DNA from: Selenomonas dianae
Lineage (GTDB): Bacteria > Bacillota > Negativicutes > Selenomonadales > Selenomonadaceae
Assembly: GCF_030644225.1 (NCBI RefSeq)
Contig: NZ_CP128650.1
Span: forward strand, 186,001-250,000
DNA: 64,000 bases
Direction of reading: 5' to 3'
Part shown: piece by piece, positions 31,375 to 39,527 of the stretch
Layout of the letters: each line of letters opens with the position of its first letter
How positions within the stretch are numbered: the first letter of the stretch is position 1
Translations under genes and position numbers: made by a program
The notes under the pieces: generated by a model
Told to the model about the DNA's origin: nothing
The model's input: only the letters and a program-made list of their open reading frames with translations
Databases searched by the model: none

Positions 31375-32424
31375 ATGAAGGTCAAGATCATGCAGACGGA
31401 CATTACCCATCTGCTTACCTCGTGCACATGGTCAGGATCCCGGCTGAACGTCGCGCGTAAGCTTGAGTTTTCCTTTGTGCAGGACGACCGCGATCCGAAT
31501 GTCCCCATAATTGACGTGGACAACGGCTACACCTGCTATGGTTACGATGATACGGGAAATCTCGTTTTTGAGGGCAATATCTACGCCCTTGAGCGTGACC
31601 GTGCAAAGGCTACGGTGCGTGTCACGGCATTTGACCATCTCATCGTCCATGCGCGGAGTAAGACCACGCGCAAATTCACGAACATCACCGCCGAGGACAT
31701 CACACGGCAGCTCTGCGCGGAACTCGGTGTCCTCATTGGTAACATCGCGGAGACGGGCGTGCCAGTGTCATTTATCGCGAATGCCAAGACGGGCTATCAG
31801 ACGATTATGGGCGCGTACACCGAGGCGGCGAAGGTGACAGGCAAGAAGTATCACCCTGTCATGAATGGCGCAAAACTTGACATCGTGGAGAAGGGGACGC
31901 TCATCGAGGGCTACACCGCAGATTCCGCGCGTAATATGGAGGAGAGTACCTACAAAGAGAGCATCGAACAGCTCGTCGATCAGGTACTTGTGGTGGATGA
32001 GGAGGGCAACCGTGTCGACTATGTGAAGAATGACGAGCACATCAAGAAATACTCCATGTTTCAGGAGGTCTACAAAACAGACCCGAACAAGGACACGCAG
32101 ACCGAGGCGAAAGCCCTGCTCACAAAGCCGGAGCGGTCAGGATATATCACGGCGCTCGGCGACTACCGCGTAAAGTCGTCCTACTCCATCATCGTGAGGG
32201 ACAGTCTTTTCAAGGGGCAGTTCTGGGTAAAGTCCGATACGCATACGTTTGTGGACGGCAAACACGAGATGAAGCTTGAACTTGAGTTTGAAAACGTCAT
32301 GAATGAAGAAGAGACCGAAAAGGAGAAGGAAAAGAAAGAACAGGAAGGAGGAAAGAAACGCCGTGGCAGAGGTAATTCCAAGCGCGGAGAACTCCGTGAG
32401 CAAGATGCTGGCGATACAGCATGA
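31375..32424 (+). CDS. XkdQ-like baseplate hub protein
   Basis: A 349-residue protein of the contractile-tail hub family (XkdQ/gpD-like). SRLNVARKLEFSFVQDDRDP, YDDTGNLVFEGNIYALERDR and TAFDHLIVHARSKTTRKFTN match the first beta-domain, and ITAEDITRQLCAELGV follows. The last 40 residues are a Lys/Glu run, probably disordered. It overlaps the DUF2577 gene by about 60 bases. GGAGGGCGT precedes the ATG. It normally sits after a LysM-type XkdP, which is missing here. Confidence 0.82.
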   Translation: MKVKIMQTDITHLLTSCTWSGSRLNVARKLEFSFVQDDRDPNVPIIDVDNGYTCYGYDDTGNLVFEGNIYALERDRAKATVRVTAFDHLIVHARSKTTRKFTNITAEDITRQLCAELGVLIGNIAETGVPVSFIANAKTGYQTIMGAYTEAAKVTGKKYHPVMNGAKLDIVEKGTLIEGYTADSARNMEESTYKESIEQLVDQVLVVDEEGNRVDYVKNDEHIKKYSMFQEVYKTDPNKDTQTEAKALLTKPERSGYITALGDYRVKSSYSIIVRDSLFKGQFWVKSDTHTFVDGKHEMKLELEFENVMNEEETEKEKEKKEQEGGKKRRGRGNSKRGELREQDAGDTA

Positions 32425-32755
32425 TATTGCAGAGGAGCATATACCTCTCCTCCCAAGCACGGGCAGGGTGCTGACGCCGCCGCCCGCACTTTCCGTCGAA
32501 TGGAACGGTATTATACTCACGCCCGACAAGCTCTATCTAAATGAGTATTGGCTGCCGGGGCATACGCGTCATATTGTCGGCGAGACGAGCTTTCGCGGGG
32601 GCGGTGGCGGTCTTGCCATGTACGAATCGCACAATCATCCCATCGACAACGATGAGACGTGGACGGATACGCTGAAGCCCGGCGACATCGTGAGTGTCTA
32701 TCCGCAGAAGGGCGGGCAGCTCTTTATCATCGAGAGTAAGTTGGTGAAATTATGA
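32363..32755 (+). CDS. DUF2577 (XkdR-like) phage tail protein
   Basis: A 130-residue protein of the DUF2577 family found between XkdQ and XkdS in PBSX-type phages. ALSVEWNGIILTPDKLYLNE, DTLKPGDIVSVYPQKGGQLF and IIESKLVKL match its OB-like body. The GTG at 32363 follows GAAGGAGGAAAG, so the start lies inside the end of the XkdQ-like gene. It overlaps the next gene by 4 bases. It is probably a baseplate spike or hub accessory. Confidence 0.8.
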   Translation: MAEVIPSAENSVSKMLAIQHDIAEEHIPLLPSTGRVLTPPPALSVEWNGIILTPDKLYLNEYWLPGHTRHIVGETSFRGGGGGLAMYESHNHPIDNDETWTDTLKPGDIVSVYPQKGGQLFIIESKLVKL

Positions 32756-33180
32756 GCAGTGAATTTCCTTTTATCGGGGCGATGCGTAATGCTGCGACGG
32801 CTGACATGCCTATTTTTCAGGAATACGCATGGGACTTTGCACGTGACCGCTTTCTCTATGACGTGAATGGGCGGCACATTCTTTTATCTGGGAATCCCGC
32901 GCTTGAGGTGTGGATTTACAAGGCACTCAAGACGGAGCGTTTTGAATATCTCGCGTATTCATGGCGGTACGGCATCGAGCTGAAGCCTTTTATCGGCAAG
33001 GTCATGGGCGTACAGGAACGCTATTCAGAACTGCGGCGTGTCATTACGGAGTGTCTGATGGTGAATCCGTACATCAAGAGCATTGACCGCTTTGCGATTG
33101 TGCCCGAAAACAGCGGGGAGCTGGTGCGGGTATACATTTCGCTGACAACGGTCTACGGGGAGGTGGAGATCAATGTATAA
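32752..33180 (+). CDS. DUF2634 (XkdS-like) baseplate protein
   Basis: A 142-residue protein of the XkdS/gp25-like baseplate wedge family: YAWDFARDRFLYDVNGRHIL, LEVWIYKALKTERFEYLAYS and a C-terminal beta strand pair (LVRVYISLTTVYGEVEINV). It overlaps both neighbours and belongs to the baseplate operon that survived the upstream deletion. Confidence 0.82.
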   Translation: MSSEFPFIGAMRNAATADMPIFQEYAWDFARDRFLYDVNGRHILLSGNPALEVWIYKALKTERFEYLAYSWRYGIELKPFIGKVMGVQERYSELRRVITECLMVNPYIKSIDRFAIVPENSGELVRVYISLTTVYGEVEINV

Positions 33181-34207
33181 GGCAAGGGGACAGGCGGACA
33201 TTCTGCGTGATTTGCAGAAACGCAGCAAGACACCTGCAAGCAAGATCGAGGGGACGTTCGAATATGATGTGCTGGCATCCAATTCAATTGAGTTTGGCAA
33301 GGTGGAGGTAGAGCTTGAGGAGGCGTATCGAGCCGTCTTTGCTGAAAGTAGCTGGGGCGAATATCTCACGATGCGTGCTGCTGAGCATGGCGTCCTTCGG
33401 AAAACAGCAACCAAGGCACGCGGTGTTGTGACGGTGACAGGAAGCGGACGTGTGCCCGCGGGCAGCATTTTCCAGTCAGAGACGGGTGCCCGCTATCAGG
33501 CACTCAAATCAACTGAGGTTGTAAAATCCGCTACTGTTGAGGTTGAAGCGCTTACTACAGGGAGTGCGGGCAATGTCGGGAAGCGAGCGATCAACAAGAT
33601 TCCCATGAGTATTCCAGGCATCTCCGGTGTCAGTAACGAGGAAGAGATGCGCGGCGGCTACGACGAGGAAAGCGACGACGAACTCAAGATGAGATACCTC
33701 CTCTACGTCCGTACGCCGTCTACGAGTGGAAACAAGCACCACTATTACAACTGGGCAATGAGCGTCCCCGGGGTTGGCGCATGTATGGTTGTCCCGCTCT
33801 GGCAGGGCGCAGGGACGGTAAAGGTGCTCATTCTGGATGCGCAGCGAAAGACTGCGCCGTCAGAACTGATCGAAAAGGTGCGTACATATATCGAGGACGT
33901 ACGTCCGATCGGCGCAACAGTGACGGTCACAAGCCCTGCGCCGAAAAATGTGCGGATTACGGGTAGCATAGTCGGACACTGTGACGCGCCCCGATTTATT
34001 GCTGATCTGAACGACTATTTGATGAAGCGTGAATTAGCTATAAAATCACTCTCTGTTGCGCAGGTTGGCGACATTCTGATGAACCAGCAGGGGGTAACAG
34101 ATTATGAGGACTTGCTGCTCAATGGGGCGAGTAAAGTGCTCGTAAGCAATGATGAAATTCTATCCATCGGAGAGGTGACACTGCATGAACTTCCAGTTTC
34201 TCCGTGA
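33173..34207 (+). CDS. Baseplate J-like protein (XkdT)
   Basis: A 344-residue baseplate wedge protein of the gpJ/gp47/XkdT family. LEEAYRAVFAESSWGEYLTM then RAAEHGVLRKTATKARGVVT is the conserved start. RVPAGSIFQSETGARYQALK and RTPSTSGNKHHYYNWAMSVP then GVGACMVVPLWQGAGTVKVL are hallmark segments. The length is normal for the family, so the gene is intact. It overlaps the next gene by 23 bases. Confidence 0.92.
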   Translation: MYKARGQADILRDLQKRSKTPASKIEGTFEYDVLASNSIEFGKVEVELEEAYRAVFAESSWGEYLTMRAAEHGVLRKTATKARGVVTVTGSGRVPAGSIFQSETGARYQALKSTEVVKSATVEVEALTTGSAGNVGKRAINKIPMSIPGISGVSNEEEMRGGYDEESDDELKMRYLLYVRTPSTSGNKHHYYNWAMSVPGVGACMVVPLWQGAGTVKVLILDAQRKTAPSELIEKVRTYIEDVRPIGATVTVTSPAPKNVRITGSIVGHCDAPRFIADLNDYLMKRELAIKSLSVAQVGDILMNQQGVTDYEDLLLNGASKVLVSNDEILSIGEVTLHELPVSP

Positions 34208-34820
34208 GAATCCGGTGCACCTTGCACGATACCTTCCGCAATTCCTTCAAACAGACCCCACATTTCGGGATGCGCTCGAAAACTGTAGCACCGAGCATGA
34301 ACTGCTTCGGCTTGTGTTACAGGATACCGCCCGTCAATTTTTTGTAGAGAAGGCGACATGGGGGCTTACCTCGTGGGAGTGCGAACTCGGACTTACCCCT
34401 CGTCTCGATGCGAGCTATGAGGATCGGCGCAAAAATATCCTGCTGAAGATACAGAGCCGGCAGACCTCGACCGTTGTTTTTATGGAACGGCTGGCATCGT
34501 ATTTCTTCCCCGATGGAACTAAAGTGGAAATTGAGGAGCGGAACGAGCAAAATGCGTTTCGTGTGATTTGCGATGCGCTTAGCGCGGATTACGCGGGGCT
34601 ACTTGCGGCAATCGAGGAGTACAAGCCCGCGCATCTGACCTTTACCCTTGACTATTTGATGGAGCGCGAGGCGATGGTGTACGCCGCAGGATATGTTACA
34701 GAATATGAGATTGTTGACATACCCTGTAGCACCGAAGTCTCCTATCAGGTCGATAGACTGCCCTTGTATGTAGGCGGACGCGTGGATGATTTTGAAATTG
34801 TTGATATAAGGAGTTCATAG
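34185..34820 (+). CDS. XkdU/YmfQ-like (DUF2313) tail protein
   Basis: A 211-residue protein at the usual place after gpJ. VHLARYLPQFLQTDPTFRDA, WGLTSWECELGLTPRLDASY and EDRRKNILLKIQSRQTSTVV match the DUF2313/YmfQ core that links baseplate and fibres. The C-terminus (EYEIVDIPCSTEVSYQVDRL) has repeated EIVDI units. It starts within the end of the gpJ gene and stops 1 base before the tail-fibre ATG. Confidence 0.82.
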   Translation: MNFQFLRENPVHLARYLPQFLQTDPTFRDALENCSTEHELLRLVLQDTARQFFVEKATWGLTSWECELGLTPRLDASYEDRRKNILLKIQSRQTSTVVFMERLASYFFPDGTKVEIEERNEQNAFRVICDALSADYAGLLAAIEEYKPAHLTFTLDYLMEREAMVYAAGYVTEYEIVDIPCSTEVSYQVDRLPLYVGGRVDDFEIVDIRSS

Positions 34821-34821
34821 C

Positions 34822-36714
34822 ATGGCACATTTTGCAAAAATCCAAACAACTCAACAGGGTAAAAATATTATCCTCGCGGGTCAAAACAAGCAGAGTGTCG
34901 TTTTTACAAAGGTCGAACTCGGTGATGGACTTCTGGACGAGGGACAATCTGTTGACGACATGACAGCACTTGTACACAGTGTGATGAGCCTCCCGTTACA
35001 GAACTTTGTGAATAACGGCGACGGGACGGCGCGACTGCGCTTTGTCCTTGACAATAACAACCTGTCTAAGGGATTCTTTAACCGCGAGATCGGTGTGTTT
35101 GCCAAGGTCGGAGATGGTACGGAACGGCTCTTTGCGTATACCAACGCAGGCAATCTTGCAGATTATATTCCAGGCAAGGAAAGCCCGATCTCAAGCAAGA
35201 TCATCAATCTACATATCATCGTTGGGAATGCGGCGAATCTGACAATTGTTGCTGAAAACAGCGCGTATGTCACAAAATTGGATATGGATGGGCATAAAAC
35301 ACAGGAGGTACTCGACCATCCGGATGGTAGCGTGACGACGCCGAAGATCCGAGACGAAGCTGTGACGGGGGCAAAAATCGCACAGGCATCCATCGAAAAG
35401 AAACACCTCAAAAAAGGGGGGATTTCGGCGGAGGATGTAGGCGCGTACTCAAAGGGAGAGACGGACGAGAAAATCGCCGCCCACCGCACCGCCGCCGAGC
35501 TCGATCACCCCGATAAATCCGTCAGACGCAAGCACCTCGCGGATAACATCTACACACTGCCCGCGCCCGAACCCGCAGACAACACCAGATTCCTGCGGAA
35601 TGACGGAACGTATCAGACGATTACGCCGAACAACATCGGCGCATATCACAAAAGCGAAAGTTACAACAAAGGCGAAGTAGACGGTCGTGTAAACGTCAAA
35701 GTAAGCAAAAGCGGCGATACCATGACGGGTAATCTTATAGCGCCAGCATTTGAAACAGAACATGGATACTTTGGCAATTATCAGCGTGATACAGGCGATG
35801 CTATCACTAACAACGGCGGTGCAAATGTAAATATCGCTTCATGGTGGGGGATTGGTTTTTATAACACTTGTACAAAAAAATACACAGGTACCATGGATTT
35901 GCGTTCTGGCGATTGGCGCACAATAGGCAAAATAAGAGCAGATGCAGGTTTTGAAGGAACTGTGACAAACGCCAACAAATTACAAAATTGGAGTTTGCAA
36001 CAAATTCTTGACGAATTTTTGAATGTTTGGCACTCAAATAAAGCATATACCGTCGGCGATATTACCTATCATAAGAATTTGCCTTCATGGGCACGTTTGG
36101 AGTGCGTCACAGCAGGAACAACGGGGAACAATGCAAACGTCTTTTCAAAAAACGTAAAAGCAGGGCAGTACATCCAAGACGGCGGCGTTCAATGGATTAT
36201 TGACGATGTGCGCGACGGTAACCGCGTCGGCTCTATTACAGGCTCATTGTATCTCCCTGACGGCTACATCAAAGCCAACGGCGCAACCGTACAGCGTGCC
36301 GATTATCCGCGCCTTGTTGCACTTGCGGACAAGCACAACCTATGGACAAATGACGCAGCGAATAACTTAGGTATGTTCGGACGCGGAAACGGCAGCAGTA
36401 CGTTTGTTTTACCCAATTGGATAGATAGAATGATGCAGTTCGCCGCGCAAGGTGGCAGTACGTTAGCAGCAGGATTGCCGAATATAACGGGGCAAGTTGG
36501 ACAAGGTACGGATTCTATGTTTAATTCTGCCTTTTGCACAGGGGCTTTTCGCGGTTCAGCTGAAAACTCACCAGCAAAAAACGCGGCAGGAGGATATAGA
36601 CCTATTGATTCAGGATATGCAGTCCTTGATGCATCCAAATCCAACCCCATCTACGGACGCAGTAGCAGCGTTCAGCCCGCCGCAATACGGCTCATACCGA
36701 TCATCAAATACTAG
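34822..36714 (+). CDS. Phage tail-fibre protein with collar domain
   Basis: A 630-residue fibre. The N-terminal attachment domain (LAGQNKQSVVFTKVELGDGL; FFNREIGVFAKVGDGTERLF) is of the tail-collar fibre (DUF3751) type. Repeats such as TAAELDHPDKSVRRKHLADN follow around residues 210-230, and the C-terminal collar-like domain is SITGSLYLPDGYIKANGATV then RADYPRLVALADKHNLWTND and GMFGRGNGSSTFVLPNW. The part from about 35650 to 36200 is AT-richer than the ends, as in fibres that exchange receptor-binding modules. It determines host adsorption. Confidence 0.88.
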   Translation: MAHFAKIQTTQQGKNIILAGQNKQSVVFTKVELGDGLLDEGQSVDDMTALVHSVMSLPLQNFVNNGDGTARLRFVLDNNNLSKGFFNREIGVFAKVGDGTERLFAYTNAGNLADYIPGKESPISSKIINLHIIVGNAANLTIVAENSAYVTKLDMDGHKTQEVLDHPDGSVTTPKIRDEAVTGAKIAQASIEKKHLKKGGISAEDVGAYSKGETDEKIAAHRTAAELDHPDKSVRRKHLADNIYTLPAPEPADNTRFLRNDGTYQTITPNNIGAYHKSESYNKGEVDGRVNVKVSKSGDTMTGNLIAPAFETEHGYFGNYQRDTGDAITNNGGANVNIASWWGIGFYNTCTKKYTGTMDLRSGDWRTIGKIRADAGFEGTVTNANKLQNWSLQQILDEFLNVWHSNKAYTVGDITYHKNLPSWARLECVTAGTTGNNANVFSKNVKAGQYIQDGGVQWIIDDVRDGNRVGSITGSLYLPDGYIKANGATVQRADYPRLVALADKHNLWTNDAANNLGMFGRGNGSSTFVLPNWIDRMMQFAAQGGSTLAAGLPNITGQVGQGTDSMFNSAFCTGAFRGSAENSPAKNAAGGYRPIDSGYAVLDASKSNPIYGRSSSVQPAAIRLIPIIKY

Positions 36715-36726
36715 AGGAGGAGCAGC

Positions 36727-37080
36727 ATGGAGACAAAAACCGTCTACGCATACGACGCTGATGGTGCATACATTGGCGAGCGCACCCTTGACGACACCGA
36801 CCACAGCCCGATCAGCGGCGCGTGGCAAATCCCCGGCAACATGACGGAGACACAGCCGCCCGCCGCAAAGGAGGGCTATGACCTCTACTGGCGTGGCGGA
36901 AAATGGGAGCAGGTCGCGCGTCCGAAGCCCGAACCGGAACCAACGCCGCCCGAGGACACCGAGCCGCAGGAGCAGGACGTGCAGCGCATCCCCGAAACGG
37001 AGCTTGCCGTTATGGAGGGCATGGTCGATATGCAGACACGCCTCGCCGCACTTGAAGCAAAAATGAAGGGAGGTGAGTAA
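36727..37080 (+). CDS. Tail-fibre-associated phage protein, 117 aa
   Basis: A 117-residue protein. The N-terminus (TVYAYDADGAYIGERTLDDT; PPAAKEGYDLYWRGGKWEQV) resembles short fibre-assembly or tail accessory proteins. It is followed by a Pro/Glu linker (PKPEPEPTPPEDTEPQEQD) and a short coiled coil ending in LAALEAKMKGGE. AGAGGAGGAGC precedes the ATG. The exact role is unknown. Confidence 0.6.
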   Translation: METKTVYAYDADGAYIGERTLDDTDHSPISGAWQIPGNMTETQPPAAKEGYDLYWRGGKWEQVARPKPEPEPTPPEDTEPQEQDVQRIPETELAVMEGMVDMQTRLAALEAKMKGGE

Positions 37081-37081
37081 C

Positions 37082-37246
37082 ATGGCAGCAGTGATCTACA
37101 GCTGGATGGTCGTCGCATACGGCATCCTCGTGAATGGCGGGAAGTACGCTCTCGCGCCGGAGGACAACCCGAAGAACCTGCTCGTTGTTCCCGAACTCTA
37201 CCGCGAGAAAGTCGCGGAATGGGTTGTCACGCACACAGCAGGATGA
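37082..37246 (+). CDS. XkdX/CD1375-like small phage protein
   Basis: A 54-residue protein, MAAVIYSWMVVAYGILVNGG then DNPKNLLVVPELYREKVAEW. Its size, place between fibre and holin genes, and VPELYREKV pattern fit the XkdX/CD1375 group, whose function is unknown. GGAGGTGAGTAAC precedes the ATG. Confidence 0.55.
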   Translation: MAAVIYSWMVVAYGILVNGGKYALAPEDNPKNLLVVPELYREKVAEWVVTHTAG

Positions 37247-37258
37247 ATGTGAGCGCAG

Positions 37259-37288
37259 AAAAGCCGTCATAATGCATGGCGGCTTTTT
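37259..37288 (+). terminator. Terminator before the lysis genes
   Basis: AAAAGCCGTCAT / ATGGCGGCTTTTT, a stem of about 12 bases with one wobble pair and a T-run. Confidence 0.75.
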
Positions 37289-37312
37289 CTGTGCATGGAA
37301 AGGAGATAATCT

Positions 37313-37849
37313 ATGGATTTTATGTCGGTGATTCAGCGTCTCATCGAGGGATGGGGGGCAAAGGTGGGGCTGTCCATCGCCATCACCATCGCTTACGAGG
37401 ATCACGCTCAGATCTTCGCGGCATTCGTTGCACTGGTCTGTCTTGACCTTGCGACAAAGTGGCTCTCGCTCTCGCGCAAGCACCTCGTTGATACGGGAGC
37501 GGATCAGCCCTCTCTCTGGCAGGCGTTTTGGAACGTAAAGAAAGCCCGTCGCGCGGGCTATATCAAGAGCGACATCATGCGTAAACGTTTTGTGCCGAAG
37601 ATCCTCACCTATATCGGTGTCGTCGCGGCGGCGTTGACGTTGGATTTTATTCTGGTGAAGGCACACGCGCCCGCATTTGCCGCGACACTTGTCATCGGGT
37701 ATCTCTCACTCACCGAGTTCATTTCAATCCTTGAGAATATGCAGAACGCGGGGATTGACGAGGCGGGGGCACTCGTTGAAATGGCACGCCGCAAAGGCGG
37801 CATTGGAAAGAGTAGGGGCGAGAGCCCCAATGAGAAAGGAGAAAAATGA
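37313..37849 (+). CDS. Phage holin (TcdE/holin-4 family)
   Basis: Forms the membrane lesion that lets the amidase reach the wall. It is 178 residues with about four hydrophobic segments: VGLSIAITIAY, IFAAFVALVCLDLATKWLSL, ILTYIGVVAAALTLDFILV and FAATLVIGYLSLTEFISILE. This is the order seen in the phage_holin_4 family (LDLATKW and LTEFISILEN are typical). AAGGAG precedes the ATG. The amidase starts 1 base after its stop. Confidence 0.88.
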   Translation: MDFMSVIQRLIEGWGAKVGLSIAITIAYEDHAQIFAAFVALVCLDLATKWLSLSRKHLVDTGADQPSLWQAFWNVKKARRAGYIKSDIMRKRFVPKILTYIGVVAAALTLDFILVKAHAPAFAATLVIGYLSLTEFISILENMQNAGIDEAGALVEMARRKGGIGKSRGESPNEKGEK

Positions 37850-37850
37850 C

Positions 37851-38345
37851 ATGGAGCGCATTCCAATCGTAGAGACCTATCTGGAGATCGACCAAAACCG
37901 GCTCACCGCGCGGCGCGTGACCGACCAGATCGTCATCCACCACACAGGCAACGCGGTGGATGACGACCTCTCGGCGGCAGAGATTGACGCAAGTCACAAA
38001 GGGCGGGGGTGGACGTGCATCGGCTACCACTACGTCATCCGCAAGGATGGAACTGTGGAGGTCGCTCGTCCGCACTGGACAGTGGGAGCGCACGCCTACG
38101 GACACAACAGTCACACCATCGGGATTCATGTGTGCGGGAACTTCGAGGAGGCAGAGCCGACGGATGCACAGATCGAATCGCTCGCAATGCTCCTCTCGAA
38201 TCTCTGCACCGACTATGGGCTGACGATCGACCGTGACAGCATCGTCGGACGCAGGGAGTTGATGGCGACGGCGTGTCCGGGGAAGAATCTCTATGAGATG
38301 ATGGATACGATTGTCGGGAAAGCGGCGTTTTATGCGGCGCAGTAA
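37851..38345 (+). CDS. N-acetylmuramoyl-L-alanine amidase (endolysin)
   Basis: Cleaves the peptide from N-acetylmuramic acid in peptidoglycan. It is 164 residues, Amidase_2/PGRP type. Zinc ligands are the first His of VIHHTGNAVDD (near residue 30), the His of HSHTIGIHVCGN-type segment, and the Cys of TACPGKNLYEMM (near residue 145); the catalytic Tyr is in IGYHYVIRKDG. There is no signal peptide, consistent with holin-dependent release. The start at 37851 follows AAAGGAGAAAAATGAC. The gene seems intact. Confidence 0.9.
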   Translation: MERIPIVETYLEIDQNRLTARRVTDQIVIHHTGNAVDDDLSAAEIDASHKGRGWTCIGYHYVIRKDGTVEVARPHWTVGAHAYGHNSHTIGIHVCGNFEEAEPTDAQIESLAMLLSNLCTDYGLTIDRDSIVGRRELMATACPGKNLYEMMDTIVGKAAFYAAQ

Positions 38346-38363
38346 TTGATTGGAGGTAAAATT

Positions 38364-38678
38364 ATGAAGAGGGTTTTTATTTCGCAACCGATGCGTGGGC
38401 GTAAGCATGAAGAGATTCGTGCGGAACGTGATGCAATTTTGGCGCAGATTACGGAGCACTTTTATGGGGAGGGTGTAGAGGAGATCAAGAGTTTTCTTCC
38501 CAATGAGTTCCATACGGCGGGTTTTAAGAATGTTGCGCTGGCATATCTTGGAAAGAGTCTTATGTTGCTCGCGGATGCGGATGTTGCTGTGTTCGTGCAG
38601 GGGTATGCAGAGGCACGCGGTTGTCGTATCGAGCATGAGGCGGCGGTCGCGTACGGTGTGGAGCGCGTGTATGTGTAG
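38364..38678 (+). CDS. DUF4406 nucleoside 2-deoxyribosyltransferase-like protein
   Basis: A 104-residue protein of the DUF4406 group. KRVFISQPMRGRKHEEIRAE opens the Rossmann-like fold, and MLLADADVAVFVQGYAEARG then CRIEHEAAVAYGVERVYV supplies the acidic pocket. These proteins occur widely in Firmicute prophages; an action on nucleotides or ADP-ribose has been proposed from the fold only. GGAGGTAAAATT precedes the ATG. It lies between the amidase and a spanin-like protein. Confidence 0.78.
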   Translation: MKRVFISQPMRGRKHEEIRAERDAILAQITEHFYGEGVEEIKSFLPNEFHTAGFKNVALAYLGKSLMLLADADVAVFVQGYAEARGCRIEHEAAVAYGVERVYV

Positions 38679-38690
38679 GGGGTGGGTGTC

Positions 38691-39311
38691 ATGCTATATC
38701 GGGCGCGGGCTGTCGTTATAAGATACAGGGCGGCGTTGTTGGTGATGCTGTGTGTGGTGCTCCTCGGTGCTGCGTATGCGCTCGGACGGAGTTCCGCCTC
38801 GGAGCAGACGACGACGGAAAAACCCGCCGTCATGACGCAGGAGCAGACGCAGGATGCGGAGCGGCTACGGGCGCAGCTCGACATCTCCAAGAGCAACGCT
38901 GAGGCTCTGCAGCGGCGGCTTGCGGACGTGCAGATGGGACAGCGTGCGCCTACAGTGACATACCACGTCAGCGCACCGACCGTCGAACAAGCGGCGCAGG
39001 TCGTTGAGCGTCAGATCAGAGAGGACAGTCCGACACTGCCGCGGGCGGCGCGGGAGAAGAGTGACCGCACTGTTGTGACACCAATCACGCAAGATAAGGA
39101 TGGCAAGCAGTTGCCATCCGATCAGCAGAAAGTTGACGTGTATAAGATCAACCTACGAAAAGATCACCGAATCAAGGCGGGTGCGTCCGTCATTGACGGC
39201 AAGGCTCTGATGACCGTCGGCTACGAGCAAGGACGATTTGAGGCACTTGGTCATTTCGACGGCGGGCGATATAAGGGCGCGACGGTGATGTATAACATCG
39301 CGGAGTGGTGA
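38691..39311 (+). CDS. Single-pass membrane phage protein (spanin-like position)
   Basis: A 206-residue protein with an N-terminal helix (AALLVMLCVVLLGAAYALGR) and a periplasmic coiled-coil stretch (AERLRAQLDISKSNAEALQR). The C-terminal domain (DVYKINLRKDHRIKAGASVI; RFEALGHFDGGRYKGATVMY) is mixed alpha-beta. In a diderm host, an inner-membrane protein in the lysis cassette could be an i-spanin, but I do not recognise the family. The ATG at 38691 follows GGGGGTGGG. It is the last prophage gene, followed by a terminator. Confidence 0.55.
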   Translation: MLYRARAVVIRYRAALLVMLCVVLLGAAYALGRSSASEQTTTEKPAVMTQEQTQDAERLRAQLDISKSNAEALQRRLADVQMGQRAPTVTYHVSAPTVEQAAQVVERQIREDSPTLPRAAREKSDRTVVTPITQDKDGKQLPSDQQKVDVYKINLRKDHRIKAGASVIDGKALMTVGYEQGRFEALGHFDGGRYKGATVMYNIAEW

Positions 39312-39324
39312 CAAATAAACGAAC

Positions 39325-39362
39325 AGAGGGGACAGCGTTTCGTGCGCCGTCCCCTCTATTTT
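39325..39362 (+). terminator. Terminator of the phage late operon
   Basis: AGAGGGGAC (39325) pairs with GTCCCCTCT (39349), followed by ATTTTTC. Confidence 0.88.
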
Positions 39363-39364
39363 TC

Positions 39365-39394
39365 TTGTCTACACTTGTCTACAGATTGCCTACA
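39365..39394 (+). repeat. TTGTCTACA repeats at the right prophage end
   Basis: TTGTCTACA at 39365 and 39375 and TTGCCTACA at 39386, in the same orientation as the three copies at 12516-12552. They are probable integrase arm-type sites. Confidence 0.65.
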
Positions 39395-39397
39395 AAA

Positions 39398-39411
39398 TAC
39401 CATGATTCGCC
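39398..39411 (-). repeat. GGCGAATCATGGTA motif, copy 3, inverted
   Basis: TACCATGATTCGCC on the plus strand, immediately right of the arm-type repeats. It is the inverse of the copies at 13727 and 17855. From here to 39632 there is no gene, only the att candidate and the rtcB promoter. Confidence 0.6.
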
Positions 39412-39527
39412 CTCTATATTGCTATTTCGTCGTTGTGTAAAAACCACGGTGTTATTTCCGTGAAGCCTTGTCGCTGTTGGGGTTATGGGTTTACTTTCTG
39501 AATTGCTGTATCGCCTCCTTGCATATT

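Noticed and set aside
39398-39411. The GGCGAATCATGGTA motif as the att core itself
   Set aside because: The copy near the left end (13727) is inverted relative to this one and lies inside the integrase leader, not at the boundary, so the two cannot be attL and attR.
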